From Nitratireductor sp. ZSWI3 (lineage in GTDB: Bacteria > Pseudomonadota > Alphaproteobacteria > Rhizobiales > Rhizobiaceae): 61,715 nucleotides of DNA. The notes beneath the pieces were generated by a model that was not told where the DNA came from, searched no databases, and saw only the letters and a program-made list of their open reading frames with translations. Shown here one piece after another: positions 38,592-46,072 of the stretch; the first letter of the stretch is position 1, and each line of letters begins with the position of its first letter. The stretch is taken from assembly GCF_024655565.1 (NCBI RefSeq), contig NZ_JANKOF010000020.1, positions 1-61,715 of the forward strand. Direction: 5' to 3'. A program made the translations under genes and the position numbers.

Positions 38592-40073
38592 CTAGTTCTT
38601 AGCCGGAATGCGGGCGACCATGCGCAGCGAGGTGGTGAGTTCCTCCATCTGCAGCCAGGGGCGCATCCATGCGACGGCATTGTAGGAGCCCGGCTTGCCG
38701 GGAATTTCCTGCACCGTCACCCGGGCCTCGCGCAGCGGATATTTCGCCCGCGATTCCTCGCCCGCGTCGTCATTGGCGTTGACGTAGTTCGAGATCCAGC
38801 GGTTCAGCCAGGCCTCGCAGTCCTCCGCCTCCATGAAAGAGCCGATCTTGTCGCGGCCCATGACCTTGAGGTAGTGCGCAAAGCGCGAGGTGGCCATCAT
38901 GTAGGGCAGGCGCGCCGACACGGCCGCGTTGGCGGTCGCCTCAGGCCGGTCGTAGACCTTCGGCTTGTGGACGGTCTGCGCGCCAAAGAACACGGCGTAG
39001 TCGGTGTTCTTATAGTGGCAGAGCGGCAGGAAGCCGAGCTTGCCGAGTTCGGCATCGCGGCGGTCCGTGATCCCCACTTCCGTCGGGCATTTCAGGTCGA
39101 GATCGCCATCGTCGCTGGCGAAGATGTGCATCGGCAGGTTCTCGACCTTGCCGCCGTTCTCGGCCCCGCGGATCGCCGTGCACCAGCCGCTCCTGGCGAA
39201 AGCGTCGGTCAGCCGCGCGCCCATCACATAGGCCGCATTCATCCAGCAATAGCTTTCATGCGGCAGTTCGCCGTTCTTGGAGCCGCCGGTCTCGTCGTAG
39301 TTGAACTCGTCGATCGCGTTGGTCTGCGGACCGTAGGGCATGCGGGCCAGCACCCGGGGCATGGCGAGCGTGACGAAACGGGCGTCGTCGCTGTCGCGCA
39401 GCGAGCGCCATTTTGCATATTCGACGGTCTCGAAGATCTTTTCGAGATCGCGCGGACGCGCGAGATCGCGGAAATCCTCGAAGCCGAACATGTGCGGGCT
39501 TGCGGCCGCGATGAACGGGGCGAAGGCGGCGGCGGCGATGGACGACATGCTTTGCAGCATCTGCACGTCCTCGAACGAGTTGTCGAACTCGTAATCGCCG
39601 ACGATGGCCCCCAGCGGTTCACCGCCCGGCGTGCCGAACTCGTCCTCGTAGATCGCCTTGAACAGGCGCGACTGGTCGAATTCGACCGCCTTGGACAGGT
39701 CCTTGGAGATTTCGCGCTTGGTTGCGTTGAGCACACGGATCTTCAGGTTCGCACTCGTTTCCGAGTTCGAGACGAGATAGTGCAGACCTCGCCAGGCGCC
39801 CTCGAGCTTGGTGAATTCCGGCGCCTGCATGATGACCGAGAGCTGCTTGGAGATGGTGCGATCGATCTCGGCGATCGCATTGTTGAGGGTGATCGTCAGA
39901 TTGCGATCGTAGACGACAGTGCCCTTCAACGCCTGGTCGGTCAGCGTCTGCAGCAGGTTATGGGCACGCTCCGGCTCGGTCTGACGGGTCGCCGCGACGA
40001 CCTTTGAGAGCAGGCCTTCCTCGCCGTCGAGAGCAGTGGTCTCGCCGGACTTGACTTGAGTTTCAACGCTCAT
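38592..40073 (-). CDS. tssC: T6SS contractile sheath large subunit TssC (TssC41/ImpC)
   Basis: A protein of 493 residues, the main sheath subunit. It contains IMQAPEFTKLEGAWRGLHYLV, FDQSRLFKAIYEDEFGTPGGEPLGAIVGDYEFD, AAFAPFIAAASPHMFGFEDF, ATSRFAHYLKVMGRDKIGSFM and VQEIPGKPGSYNAVAWMRPWLQMEELTTSLRMVARIP, all close to consensus. It pairs with TssB to form the tubular sheath that contracts and drives Hcp/VgrG outward. It starts 24 bp after tssB. Its GC-rich, conserved sequence contrasts with the more diverged tssC2. Confidence 0.97.
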   Translation of the reverse strand: MSVETQVKSGETTALDGEEGLLSKVVAATRQTEPERAHNLLQTLTDQALKGTVVYDRNLTITLNNAIAEIDRTISKQLSVIMQAPEFTKLEGAWRGLHYLVSNSETSANLKIRVLNATKREISKDLSKAVEFDQSRLFKAIYEDEFGTPGGEPLGAIVGDYEFDNSFEDVQMLQSMSSIAAAAFAPFIAAASPHMFGFEDFRDLARPRDLEKIFETVEYAKWRSLRDSDDARFVTLAMPRVLARMPYGPQTNAIDEFNYDETGGSKNGELPHESYCWMNAAYVMGARLTDAFARSGWCTAIRGAENGGKVENLPMHIFASDDGDLDLKCPTEVGITDRRDAELGKLGFLPLCHYKNTDYAVFFGAQTVHKPKVYDRPEATANAAVSARLPYMMATSRFAHYLKVMGRDKIGSFMEAEDCEAWLNRWISNYVNANDDAGEESRAKYPLREARVTVQEIPGKPGSYNAVAWMRPWLQMEELTTSLRMVARIPAKN

Positions 40074-40097
40074 CGTATCGCCCTTTCGTCAACGCCG

Positions 40098-40613
40098 TCA
40101 GTTGCCGGCGGTGCCGCCGTTGCGGCTCTGGAGTTCACTCACCAGCTTGCTGAGATCTGTCTGGTTCTGCAGGATGTCTTCCAGCATGCGCTCGAGGTCT
40201 TCCGAACGGTCGGCCTTGCTCATCAGATCGCGAAGCTGATTGCGGGCGTCGAGCAGCGACTTGAGTGCCGGAACCTGATCGACGACCGATCCGGGTTCGA
40301 AATCCTCGAGGCTCTCGAACTTCAGCGACACGTCCATGTTCGTGCCGTTGTCTTCGAGCGTGTTCTCGACGGAGATGTTGAGGCCCGGGGTCATCCGGCG
40401 CATCACGTCGTCGAAATTGTCACGGTCGATCTGGACGAACTTGCGCTCGCCGAACGGCTTCAGCGGCTGGGTCGGATCGCCCGAGAAATCGCCGAGCACA
40501 CCGACGACGAAGGGTAACTCCTTCACCACCATGGCGCCCTCGGTCTCGACTTCGTATTTGATGTGAACGCGGGGCTTGCGTACCCGCTCCAGCTTTTCGT
40601 GAACACTTGCCAT
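40098..40613 (-). CDS. tssB: T6SS contractile sheath small subunit TssB (ImpB)
   Basis: A protein of 171 residues. The N-terminus has [42 protein letters not shown], followed by [24 protein letters not shown] and the C-terminal helix [22 protein letters not shown], all typical of TssB. It binds TssC to form the sheath. GGGAG precedes ATG 40613. About 100 bp separate it from tssA. Confidence 0.97.
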   Translation of the reverse strand: MASVHEKLERVRKPRVHIKYEVETEGAMVVKELPFVVGVLGDFSGDPTQPLKPFGERKFVQIDRDNFDDVMRRMTPGLNISVENTLEDNGTNMDVSLKFESLEDFEPGSVVDQVPALKSLLDARNQLRDLMSKADRSEDLERMLEDILQNQTDLSKLVSELQSRNGGTAGN

Positions 40614-40715
40614 TCTCGATGGTCTCCCTCATTCGCAACCACCGCCGGGTGGCCCATTTCTTGGTAATGTCTTCAAGGCCTCGCACCGCTCGGCCCCCTG
40701 ATCGCTGTCGTGGTG

Positions 40716-41783
40716 TCAGCTTTCACCCTCTGATTTCGGCTGGATGCCCGCCGCCGTCAGGACAGACTTTCGTGCCTGCGGCTCCGGCAGGAGTTCAGCG
40801 AGCAGTTCAGAAAAATCCATGCGACCGCGCCGCACCAGCGTCTCGATCGACATCGAGATCGGCGAATGCGGTTCGCTGCGGCGGAAGAAGCGGGCAACTG
40901 ACAGGAGAATCTCGAAAGCTTCTTCGCGCGAATTGATCATGTGCGGAAGGTGCTCGCCAACGGTGTTGCCACCGGGGTCGGCCTGGTCTGGCGCCGCCGT
41001 CTCCGCCGCGGCGGCTTCGCTGACCGGCGCCACCTGCACCTGATCCGAAAGCCCCGCCAGCACGCGAATTGCTGCCGCGGCCTCGAAAAGCACGTTGCGC
41101 GTATTCGCACTGGGCGGTGCTGCATCGCCGCACTGCTCGTCGAGGATGGACACGAGACGTTCATACGCTTCGAGGCAGCCGGTGACGGTCTTCAGATGCT
41201 CGGCCATAGCCGCCTGGCCGACCTCCTGGGCTTCGTCGTAAAGCATCTCGCGCCGCTCGATCTCATTCTCGCGCTGCGCAAGCTGGTAGTCCCAAAGCGT
41301 GAACCGGGCAAAGCCCGCACCTGGGATCAGCGGGGCAAGGCGTATCGCCTGGATAAGGGTCCCCTCGCCGCTCACTCCATTGAGACCTGCAAACGGTCCG
41401 ACTTTTTCCGCGACGTCATCGGTTTCCACAGAATGAATATCTTCCCAGTGCTCGGCAAAAAGTGAACAACATGACAAGAATAAATCACGCAGCCCGGAAA
41501 AGCCGTTCAGCCGGATCTGCGCCTCAGCCACCCAGGCGAGGATTTCGACGTCCTTGCTGACGTGCTCCAGAACTTGCAATCCGAAGTTGTTTACGTCGTG
41601 CCACTCGGGTGCGAGCCGCATCGGCTCGCCCGGCCCAACGTTACGCTCGAGACTCCTGGCGGAACTTCTTGCATCTTTTATTTTGTAGTATATTTCGCTA
41701 TGCTTAGAGTCATTTCTGATATTGATGCCGCAATAGGCCTCTCTATTTATCCTCTTTGAAATATCTCCACGCTTCGCAAGCAT
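40716..41783 (-). CDS. tssA: T6SS cap/priming protein TssA (ImpA)
   Basis: A protein of 355 residues with the ImpA N-terminal domain (about 50-170: LEHVSKDVEILAWVAEAQIRLNGFSGLRDLFLSCCSLFAEHWEDIHSVE). It ends in a shorter, non-enzymatic tail (SREEAFEILLSVARFFRRSEPHSPISMSIETLVRRGRMDFSELLAELLPE), which resembles the short TssA class. TssA primes and coordinates tube and sheath assembly. It is the first gene of the imp operon; GGAGG lies just before ATG 41783. The 5' end is noticeably AT-rich compared with the rest. Confidence 0.93.
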   Translation of the reverse strand: MLAKRGDISKRINREAYCGINIRNDSKHSEIYYKIKDARSSARSLERNVGPGEPMRLAPEWHDVNNFGLQVLEHVSKDVEILAWVAEAQIRLNGFSGLRDLFLSCCSLFAEHWEDIHSVETDDVAEKVGPFAGLNGVSGEGTLIQAIRLAPLIPGAGFARFTLWDYQLAQRENEIERREMLYDEAQEVGQAAMAEHLKTVTGCLEAYERLVSILDEQCGDAAPPSANTRNVLFEAAAAIRVLAGLSDQVQVAPVSEAAAAETAAPDQADPGGNTVGEHLPHMINSREEAFEILLSVARFFRRSEPHSPISMSIETLVRRGRMDFSELLAELLPEPQARKSVLTAAGIQPKSEGES

Positions 41784-42005
41784 GGCGCCTCCGAATTCAT
41801 GTCAGCTTAAGCCGTTTTTTTGATTTTCACCTTAATGATGTAGATTGTCAAATATGACAGATGCGTGACCGAGTCAAAGTATTACATGAAATTTTCCGTA
41901 ACAATTCGTGATTGCTGCATTTCTACCCAAGCTATCTTTAACATCGTAATTGTCGCCGGAATTGCTGCGTAAGGTTGTATTCAACGAAGGCGGGGAACCC
42001 GGGCA
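41784..42005. promoter_or_regulatory. Divergent tssA / clpV promoter region
   Basis: This AT-rich 222-bp region separates the imp and hcp operons and must hold both promoters. I see two symmetrical sites: TGTCA-AATA-TGACA at 41846-41859 and TGAC-CGA-GTCA at 41866-41876, which share a TGAC half-site on both arms. They lie roughly midway and could coordinate both operons. I could not assign a -10/-35 pair or a sigma-54 site with confidence. Confidence 0.55.
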
Positions 42006-44762
42006 ATGCCGGCAAACATTGATCTCAATCGTCTGGTGAGGACGCTTGATGTTGATTCCAGCGTTTCCCTTGAAGCGGCAGCCTCCCTTGCAGCGCGCCA
42101 CGCGCATAGTACAGTTGAACTATTTCACTGGCTAAGGAGTCTCATTGACCTCGAGGAGCCACGCGCCCTCGTCAGCTCCATCGGTATCAATTCTTCGCAA
42201 TTATTACAGGAACTTGACATTGCGGTGCAGGATCTCCCACGCGGAGACGGCGCCGCGTTGACCCTGTCGCAGAACACGCTGACCCTTGCCCGCGAGGCTT
42301 GGCTTGTCGCTTCGCTGCAGTTCGGTCGCGACCGCATTGTCCCGGGAGACATCATCAGCGCGCTTCTGAGCGAACAGAGCTTGCGATTGCTCGCGCGCTC
42401 GACGCTTCCGTCCCTCCGCGATGCCGATCTTCGCAAGCTGGAGGCAGAACTGGCTTCGCAGGCGACCGACGAGCGATCTGCAGCCGGCATGGGCGCGCCC
42501 GTCGCAGGCCCGGGTGATGATTTCCTGACCCTTTATACGCAGGACATGACGGCGGATGCGCGCGCCGGGCGGATCGATCCGGTGATTGGGCGGGATCGTG
42601 AGTTGCGGCAGGTCATCGATGTGCTCATGCGGCGCCGGCAGAACAATCCGATCCTGGTCGGTGAAGCCGGTGTCGGCAAGACTGCCGTCGCCGAGGCGCT
42701 GGCGCTTGCGATCGCCTCCGGCGACGTGCCGAGAATGCTGGCTGATATCCGCTTGCTGTCGCTCGATCTCACCCTGCTGCAGGCAGGTGCCGGGGTGAAG
42801 GGCGAATTCGAGCGGCGCCTGCACGGCGTTGTCGAAGCGGTGAAGAAATCGGCCCAGCCGATCATTCTCTTCATCGATGAAGCGCACAGCCTGATCGGCG
42901 CCGGCGGCCAGGCCGGTCAGGGCGATGCAGCCAACATCCTCAAGCCGTCGCTGGCGCGCGGCGAACTGCGCACGGTCGCCGCGACCACTTGGAGCGAATA
43001 CAAGCGCTATATCGAACGGGATGCCGCCCTCACCCGGCGTTTCCAGACGGTGAAGATCGACGAACCCGATGAGGAAACGGCGATCCGTATGCTGCGCGGC
43101 GTCGCCGACGCGTTCATGCGTCACCACGGCGTGAAGGTCCGTGACGACGCGCTCGCCGCTGCCGTCCAGCTTTCCGCGCGCTACATCCCTGCTCGGCAGC
43201 TTCCCGACAAGGCGATCAGCCTCATCGATACGGCCGCAGCCTCGGTGGCGCTTGCCCGCCAGACCTTGCCGGAGGCCTTGACGGCCCTCGATGCAGAGGC
43301 CGGATTGCTGGGCAAGGAAGCCGACTGGCTTGCGCGCGAACCGGCGACCGAGGAAAACCGCGCCAGAGCCACCGAGATCGAGACCCGCCTTGCCGCGCTG
43401 CAGGAAGAGCGTGCGGACATCGCAGGGCGCTACGACGAGGAAATGCAGCTCGTCCGCGAAGCCGACCGTATCGAGGCGCTGCTTGCCTGCGACAACCAGG
43501 CGGAAGGAACGGGAACCCCTGCGCCCGACAACATCGCCCCCTTCCCAGACAATACGGGCGATGGCGCGCGAGCGGCGCTCGCGGCGGCCGAACGCAAGCT
43601 TGCGCAGGCAAGGCAGGAGACGGCGCTGGTCCCCCGTGTCGTCGACCGATCGGTCATCGCCGCTCTGGTGTCGCGCTGGACGGGCATTCCCGTCGGCAAG
43701 CTGCTTTCCGACCAGATCAACGCCGTCAAGACGCTGGACGAACGATTGAAGGCGCGCGTCATCGGCCAGGATGCCGCGATCGACCGGATAAGCGCCGCCA
43801 TGCGCAGCGCGCGCGCCGGCCTCAACGATCCACGGCGCCCGCCTGCCGTGTTCCTGCTTATCGGCATGTCGGGCACCGGCAAGACCGAGACGGCGCTGGC
43901 GCTGGCCGACGTGCTTTATGGCGGCAGCCAGCACCTGACAACGATCAACATGTCGGAGTTCAAGGAAGAACATAAGATCTCCATGCTCCTCGGCTCGCCG
44001 CCCGGCTATGTCGGATATGGCGAGGGCGGCGTTCTGACGGAAGCCGTGCGCCGCCGCCCCTTTGGTGTGTTGCTCCTCGACGAGATCGACAAGGCGCATC
44101 CTGGCGTCCAGGAAATCTTCTACCAGGTGTTCGACAAGGGTACGCTGCGCGACGGCGAAGGCCGCGACATCGACTTCAAGAACACGACCATCCTGATGAC
44201 CGCCAACACGGGTTCTGAAACCTTGGCGGCGCTGGCGGCGGATCCGGAATCCATGCCGGAAGGCGAAGCGCTCGAAAAGCTGCTGCTGCCCGAACTGCAA
44301 AAGCACTTCAAGCCGGCCTTCGTCGGGCGCACGACCGTACTGCCCTTCATGCCGCTCGGCGCCGATGTCCTGTCGAAGATCATCGACATCCAGCTTTCGC
44401 GGATAGCGGCCCGTCTGCGGGCGGCCTACGGGACGGAACTGGCGATGAGCGCGAAGGCGCGCGAGGCGTTGCTCGCGCGCGCGCAGACGAGCGAACTGGG
44501 CGCCCGCGCCATTGAAAGCATGATCGCACGCGATCTGCTGCCCGTCCTTTCGACCTTCTTCCTGGATGCCCTGGCCGGGCGGGAGAAGTTCGCGCATGTC
44601 GAAGTTGGGTTTGACGACCAGGGGTTCCGCATCGCGCAGGCCGAACCCAGGGTCGAAAGCGAATTCGCCGACGCACAGTCGCGACGGGCGAATGAAGCCG
44701 CACCGGATGAGGAAGATGCAGCTCCGGGTGCAGCATCCATCAGAAAGGCGACGAAGCCTTGA
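42006..44762 (+). CDS. clpV: T6SS sheath-recycling AAA+ ATPase ClpV (TssH)
   Basis: A protein of 918 residues. The Clp-N repeat domain (about 1-150) is followed by AAA1 with Walker A GEAGVGKTA and Walker B IILFIDEAHSLIGAGG, a middle coiled region (about 420-520), and AAA2 with Walker A GMSGTGKTE and GVLLLDEIDKAHP. QDMTADARAGRIDPVIGRD is the usual ClpV linker. It unfolds contracted TssB/TssC sheaths. It heads the hcp operon as in Agrobacterium. The C-terminal 40 residues are acidic and rich in Ala/Glu/Asp. Confidence 0.97.
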   Translation: MPANIDLNRLVRTLDVDSSVSLEAAASLAARHAHSTVELFHWLRSLIDLEEPRALVSSIGINSSQLLQELDIAVQDLPRGDGAALTLSQNTLTLAREAWLVASLQFGRDRIVPGDIISALLSEQSLRLLARSTLPSLRDADLRKLEAELASQATDERSAAGMGAPVAGPGDDFLTLYTQDMTADARAGRIDPVIGRDRELRQVIDVLMRRRQNNPILVGEAGVGKTAVAEALALAIASGDVPRMLADIRLLSLDLTLLQAGAGVKGEFERRLHGVVEAVKKSAQPIILFIDEAHSLIGAGGQAGQGDAANILKPSLARGELRTVAATTWSEYKRYIERDAALTRRFQTVKIDEPDEETAIRMLRGVADAFMRHHGVKVRDDALAAAVQLSARYIPARQLPDKAISLIDTAAASVALARQTLPEALTALDAEAGLLGKEADWLAREPATEENRARATEIETRLAALQEERADIAGRYDEEMQLVREADRIEALLACDNQAEGTGTPAPDNIAPFPDNTGDGARAALAAAERKLAQARQETALVPRVVDRSVIAALVSRWTGIPVGKLLSDQINAVKTLDERLKARVIGQDAAIDRISAAMRSARAGLNDPRRPPAVFLLIGMSGTGKTETALALADVLYGGSQHLTTINMSEFKEEHKISMLLGSPPGYVGYGEGGVLTEAVRRRPFGVLLLDEIDKAHPGVQEIFYQVFDKGTLRDGEGRDIDFKNTTILMTANTGSETLAALAADPESMPEGEALEKLLLPELQKHFKPAFVGRTTVLPFMPLGADVLSKIIDIQLSRIAARLRAAYGTELAMSAKAREALLARAQTSELGARAIESMIARDLLPVLSTFFLDALAGREKFAHVEVGFDDQGFRIAQAEPRVESEFADAQSRRANEAAPDEEDAAPGAASIRKATKP

Positions 44763-44796
44763 CGCAACCAGGCGATTGAACAGGAGAGATTAGAGC

Positions 44797-45273
44797 ATGC
44801 CGATTTATCTGCAGATCGACGGCATTCAGGGCGATGCCACGCATGAGCAGCACCGCAAGTGGATGGATATCGAGGCGATTCACTGGGATGTCACCCGCAA
44901 CATGAACACGTCTGCGGGCTCTGCCGCAAACCGCGAGGCCTCTGAGCCTTCGGTCTCGGAGATCGTCCTCACCAAGGTGAGCGACTCGTCCTCCACCAAG
45001 CTTTTCCAGGAAGCATGCTCCGGCCGTACCGGCAAACGTGCCGTCATCCATATGGTGACGACCGGCAACCCGGGCGACACCTATATTGAGTACGCGCTGA
45101 CCAACACGCTGATCGCCAGCTACTCGGTCGATTCCACCGGCGACCGTCCGGTCGAGACGGTGCGGCTCAACTTCACCAAAATGGAAGTCAAGTACACCCC
45201 GTACGACGACAACCACTCGCCGCAGTCGCCGATGATAGCGTCCTACGACCTGGCTACGACCAAAGCTGCCTGA
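44797..45273 (+). CDS. hcp: T6SS tube protein Hcp
   Basis: A protein of 158 residues with Hcp signatures: MPIYLQIDGIQGDATHEQHRKWMDI, IHWDVTRNMNTSAGSAANREASEPSVSEIVLTK, SSTKLFQEACSG and RLNFTKMEVKYTPYD. Hexamers stack into the inner tube. It follows clpV with a 34-bp gap, and an unusually strong hairpin follows it. Its expression is expected to exceed that of the flanking genes. Confidence 0.97.
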   Translation: MPIYLQIDGIQGDATHEQHRKWMDIEAIHWDVTRNMNTSAGSAANREASEPSVSEIVLTKVSDSSSTKLFQEACSGRTGKRAVIHMVTTGNPGDTYIEYALTNTLIASYSVDSTGDRPVETVRLNFTKMEVKYTPYDDNHSPQSPMIASYDLATTKAA

Positions 45274-45289
45274 CCGGCGCACGCCAAGG

Positions 45290-45320
45290 CCGATACGGGG
45301 TCGTTCCGACCCCGTATCGG
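45290..45320 (+). terminator. Strong hairpin downstream of hcp
   Basis: Perfect 14-bp arms CCGATACGGGGTCG (45290-45303) and CGACCCCGTATCGG (45307-45320) with a 3-nt loop begin 17 bp after the hcp stop. The following bases are TGAGGTTTCG, so there is no U-tract. This favours an attenuator or an mRNA-stabilising stem over a full terminator, since the next gene in the same direction begins about 107 bp later. Confidence 0.7.
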
Positions 45321-45427
45321 TGAGGTTTCGGCGTCAGATGAGCGACGAGCGCGAAGTTCGAGCGATTGCTCGATGAGTTGGAAAGAACGCCGACAAACGC
45401 AGTCATCAGCAGGGAAGGATTGCAACA

Positions 45428-46018
45428 ATGGGCGCATTACCAATCGACAAGGTGTCACTGACGCCGCAACACCTCATCGTGGAATACACGTCGACCGAAA
45501 GCCTCTTCGGCATGGTTGCACCCAGCATCAAGACGCGCGGCATCAAGGCTGTGGGAACACAGCATCTTCAGGTGATGCGCTATGTCTACACATTGGCGCG
45601 GGTCGAGGACATCTACTTCAAGGGCGAAAAGCTTCAAAACATGCCGGGGTTTCGCGAGCTGCTCACCGAGTGGATAACGCCGGGCAAGCAGCTTGTCAGC
45701 GTGCCCAACGGCAAGTTGTCGATCATGCATGTGTATACCGGCAAGAAGAATATCTTCCGGGCATCGGCGCTTGAGAAGTTCAAGAGAAGCGTCTCGCTGA
45801 ATTTCATCGATCTTTATGGCGAGGACCCCGCCCCGCGCAGGGTTCTCTACGGCAACGATTCGGTGCCGTTCATTCAGCGCGGTGAAGAAACCCCGATGGC
45901 CGCCGCCTACTACAACAGCGAAACCGACCGTTTCCGCGTGCTGCAGCAATTCGACCGACGCACCTTGCTTGAAAATTTTCAGCGGGCGTTTGCGAACGAG
46001 TATTCGGCGGTCGGCTGA
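45428..46018 (+). CDS. Unrecognised protein encoded between hcp and vgrG
   Basis: A protein of 196 residues that I do not recognise. It contains no cysteine at all, so it cannot be a Cys-dependent Tae amidase, the usual effector at this position in Agrobacterium. It has no signal peptide or membrane segment. It is mixed alpha/beta in appearance with many aromatic residues (MRYVYTLARVEDIYFKGEKLQ, SLNFIDLYGED). It is GC-rich and in step with its neighbours, so probably long resident. It could be a structural or loading factor for Hcp/VgrG or a phospholipase-free effector; no immunity gene is adjacent. Confidence 0.75.
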   Translation: MGALPIDKVSLTPQHLIVEYTSTESLFGMVAPSIKTRGIKAVGTQHLQVMRYVYTLARVEDIYFKGEKLQNMPGFRELLTEWITPGKQLVSVPNGKLSIMHVYTGKKNIFRASALEKFKRSVSLNFIDLYGEDPAPRRVLYGNDSVPFIQRGEETPMAAAYYNSETDRFRVLQQFDRRTLLENFQRAFANEYSAVG

Positions 46019-46072
46019 AGAGATCGGCCTATGTTTCACCCGCTTCCCTGAAGCAAGGAGCACCTCTTTGCG

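Noticed and set aside
45290-45320. A standard rho-independent terminator after hcp
   Set aside because: No U-tract follows and more genes of the same operon lie downstream; it was kept as a hairpin with attenuator or stabiliser role.
45428-46018. Peptidoglycan amidase (Tae) effector, as at the same place in Agrobacterium
   Set aside because: The protein has no cysteine, so it cannot have the Cys-His active site, and no immunity gene follows.
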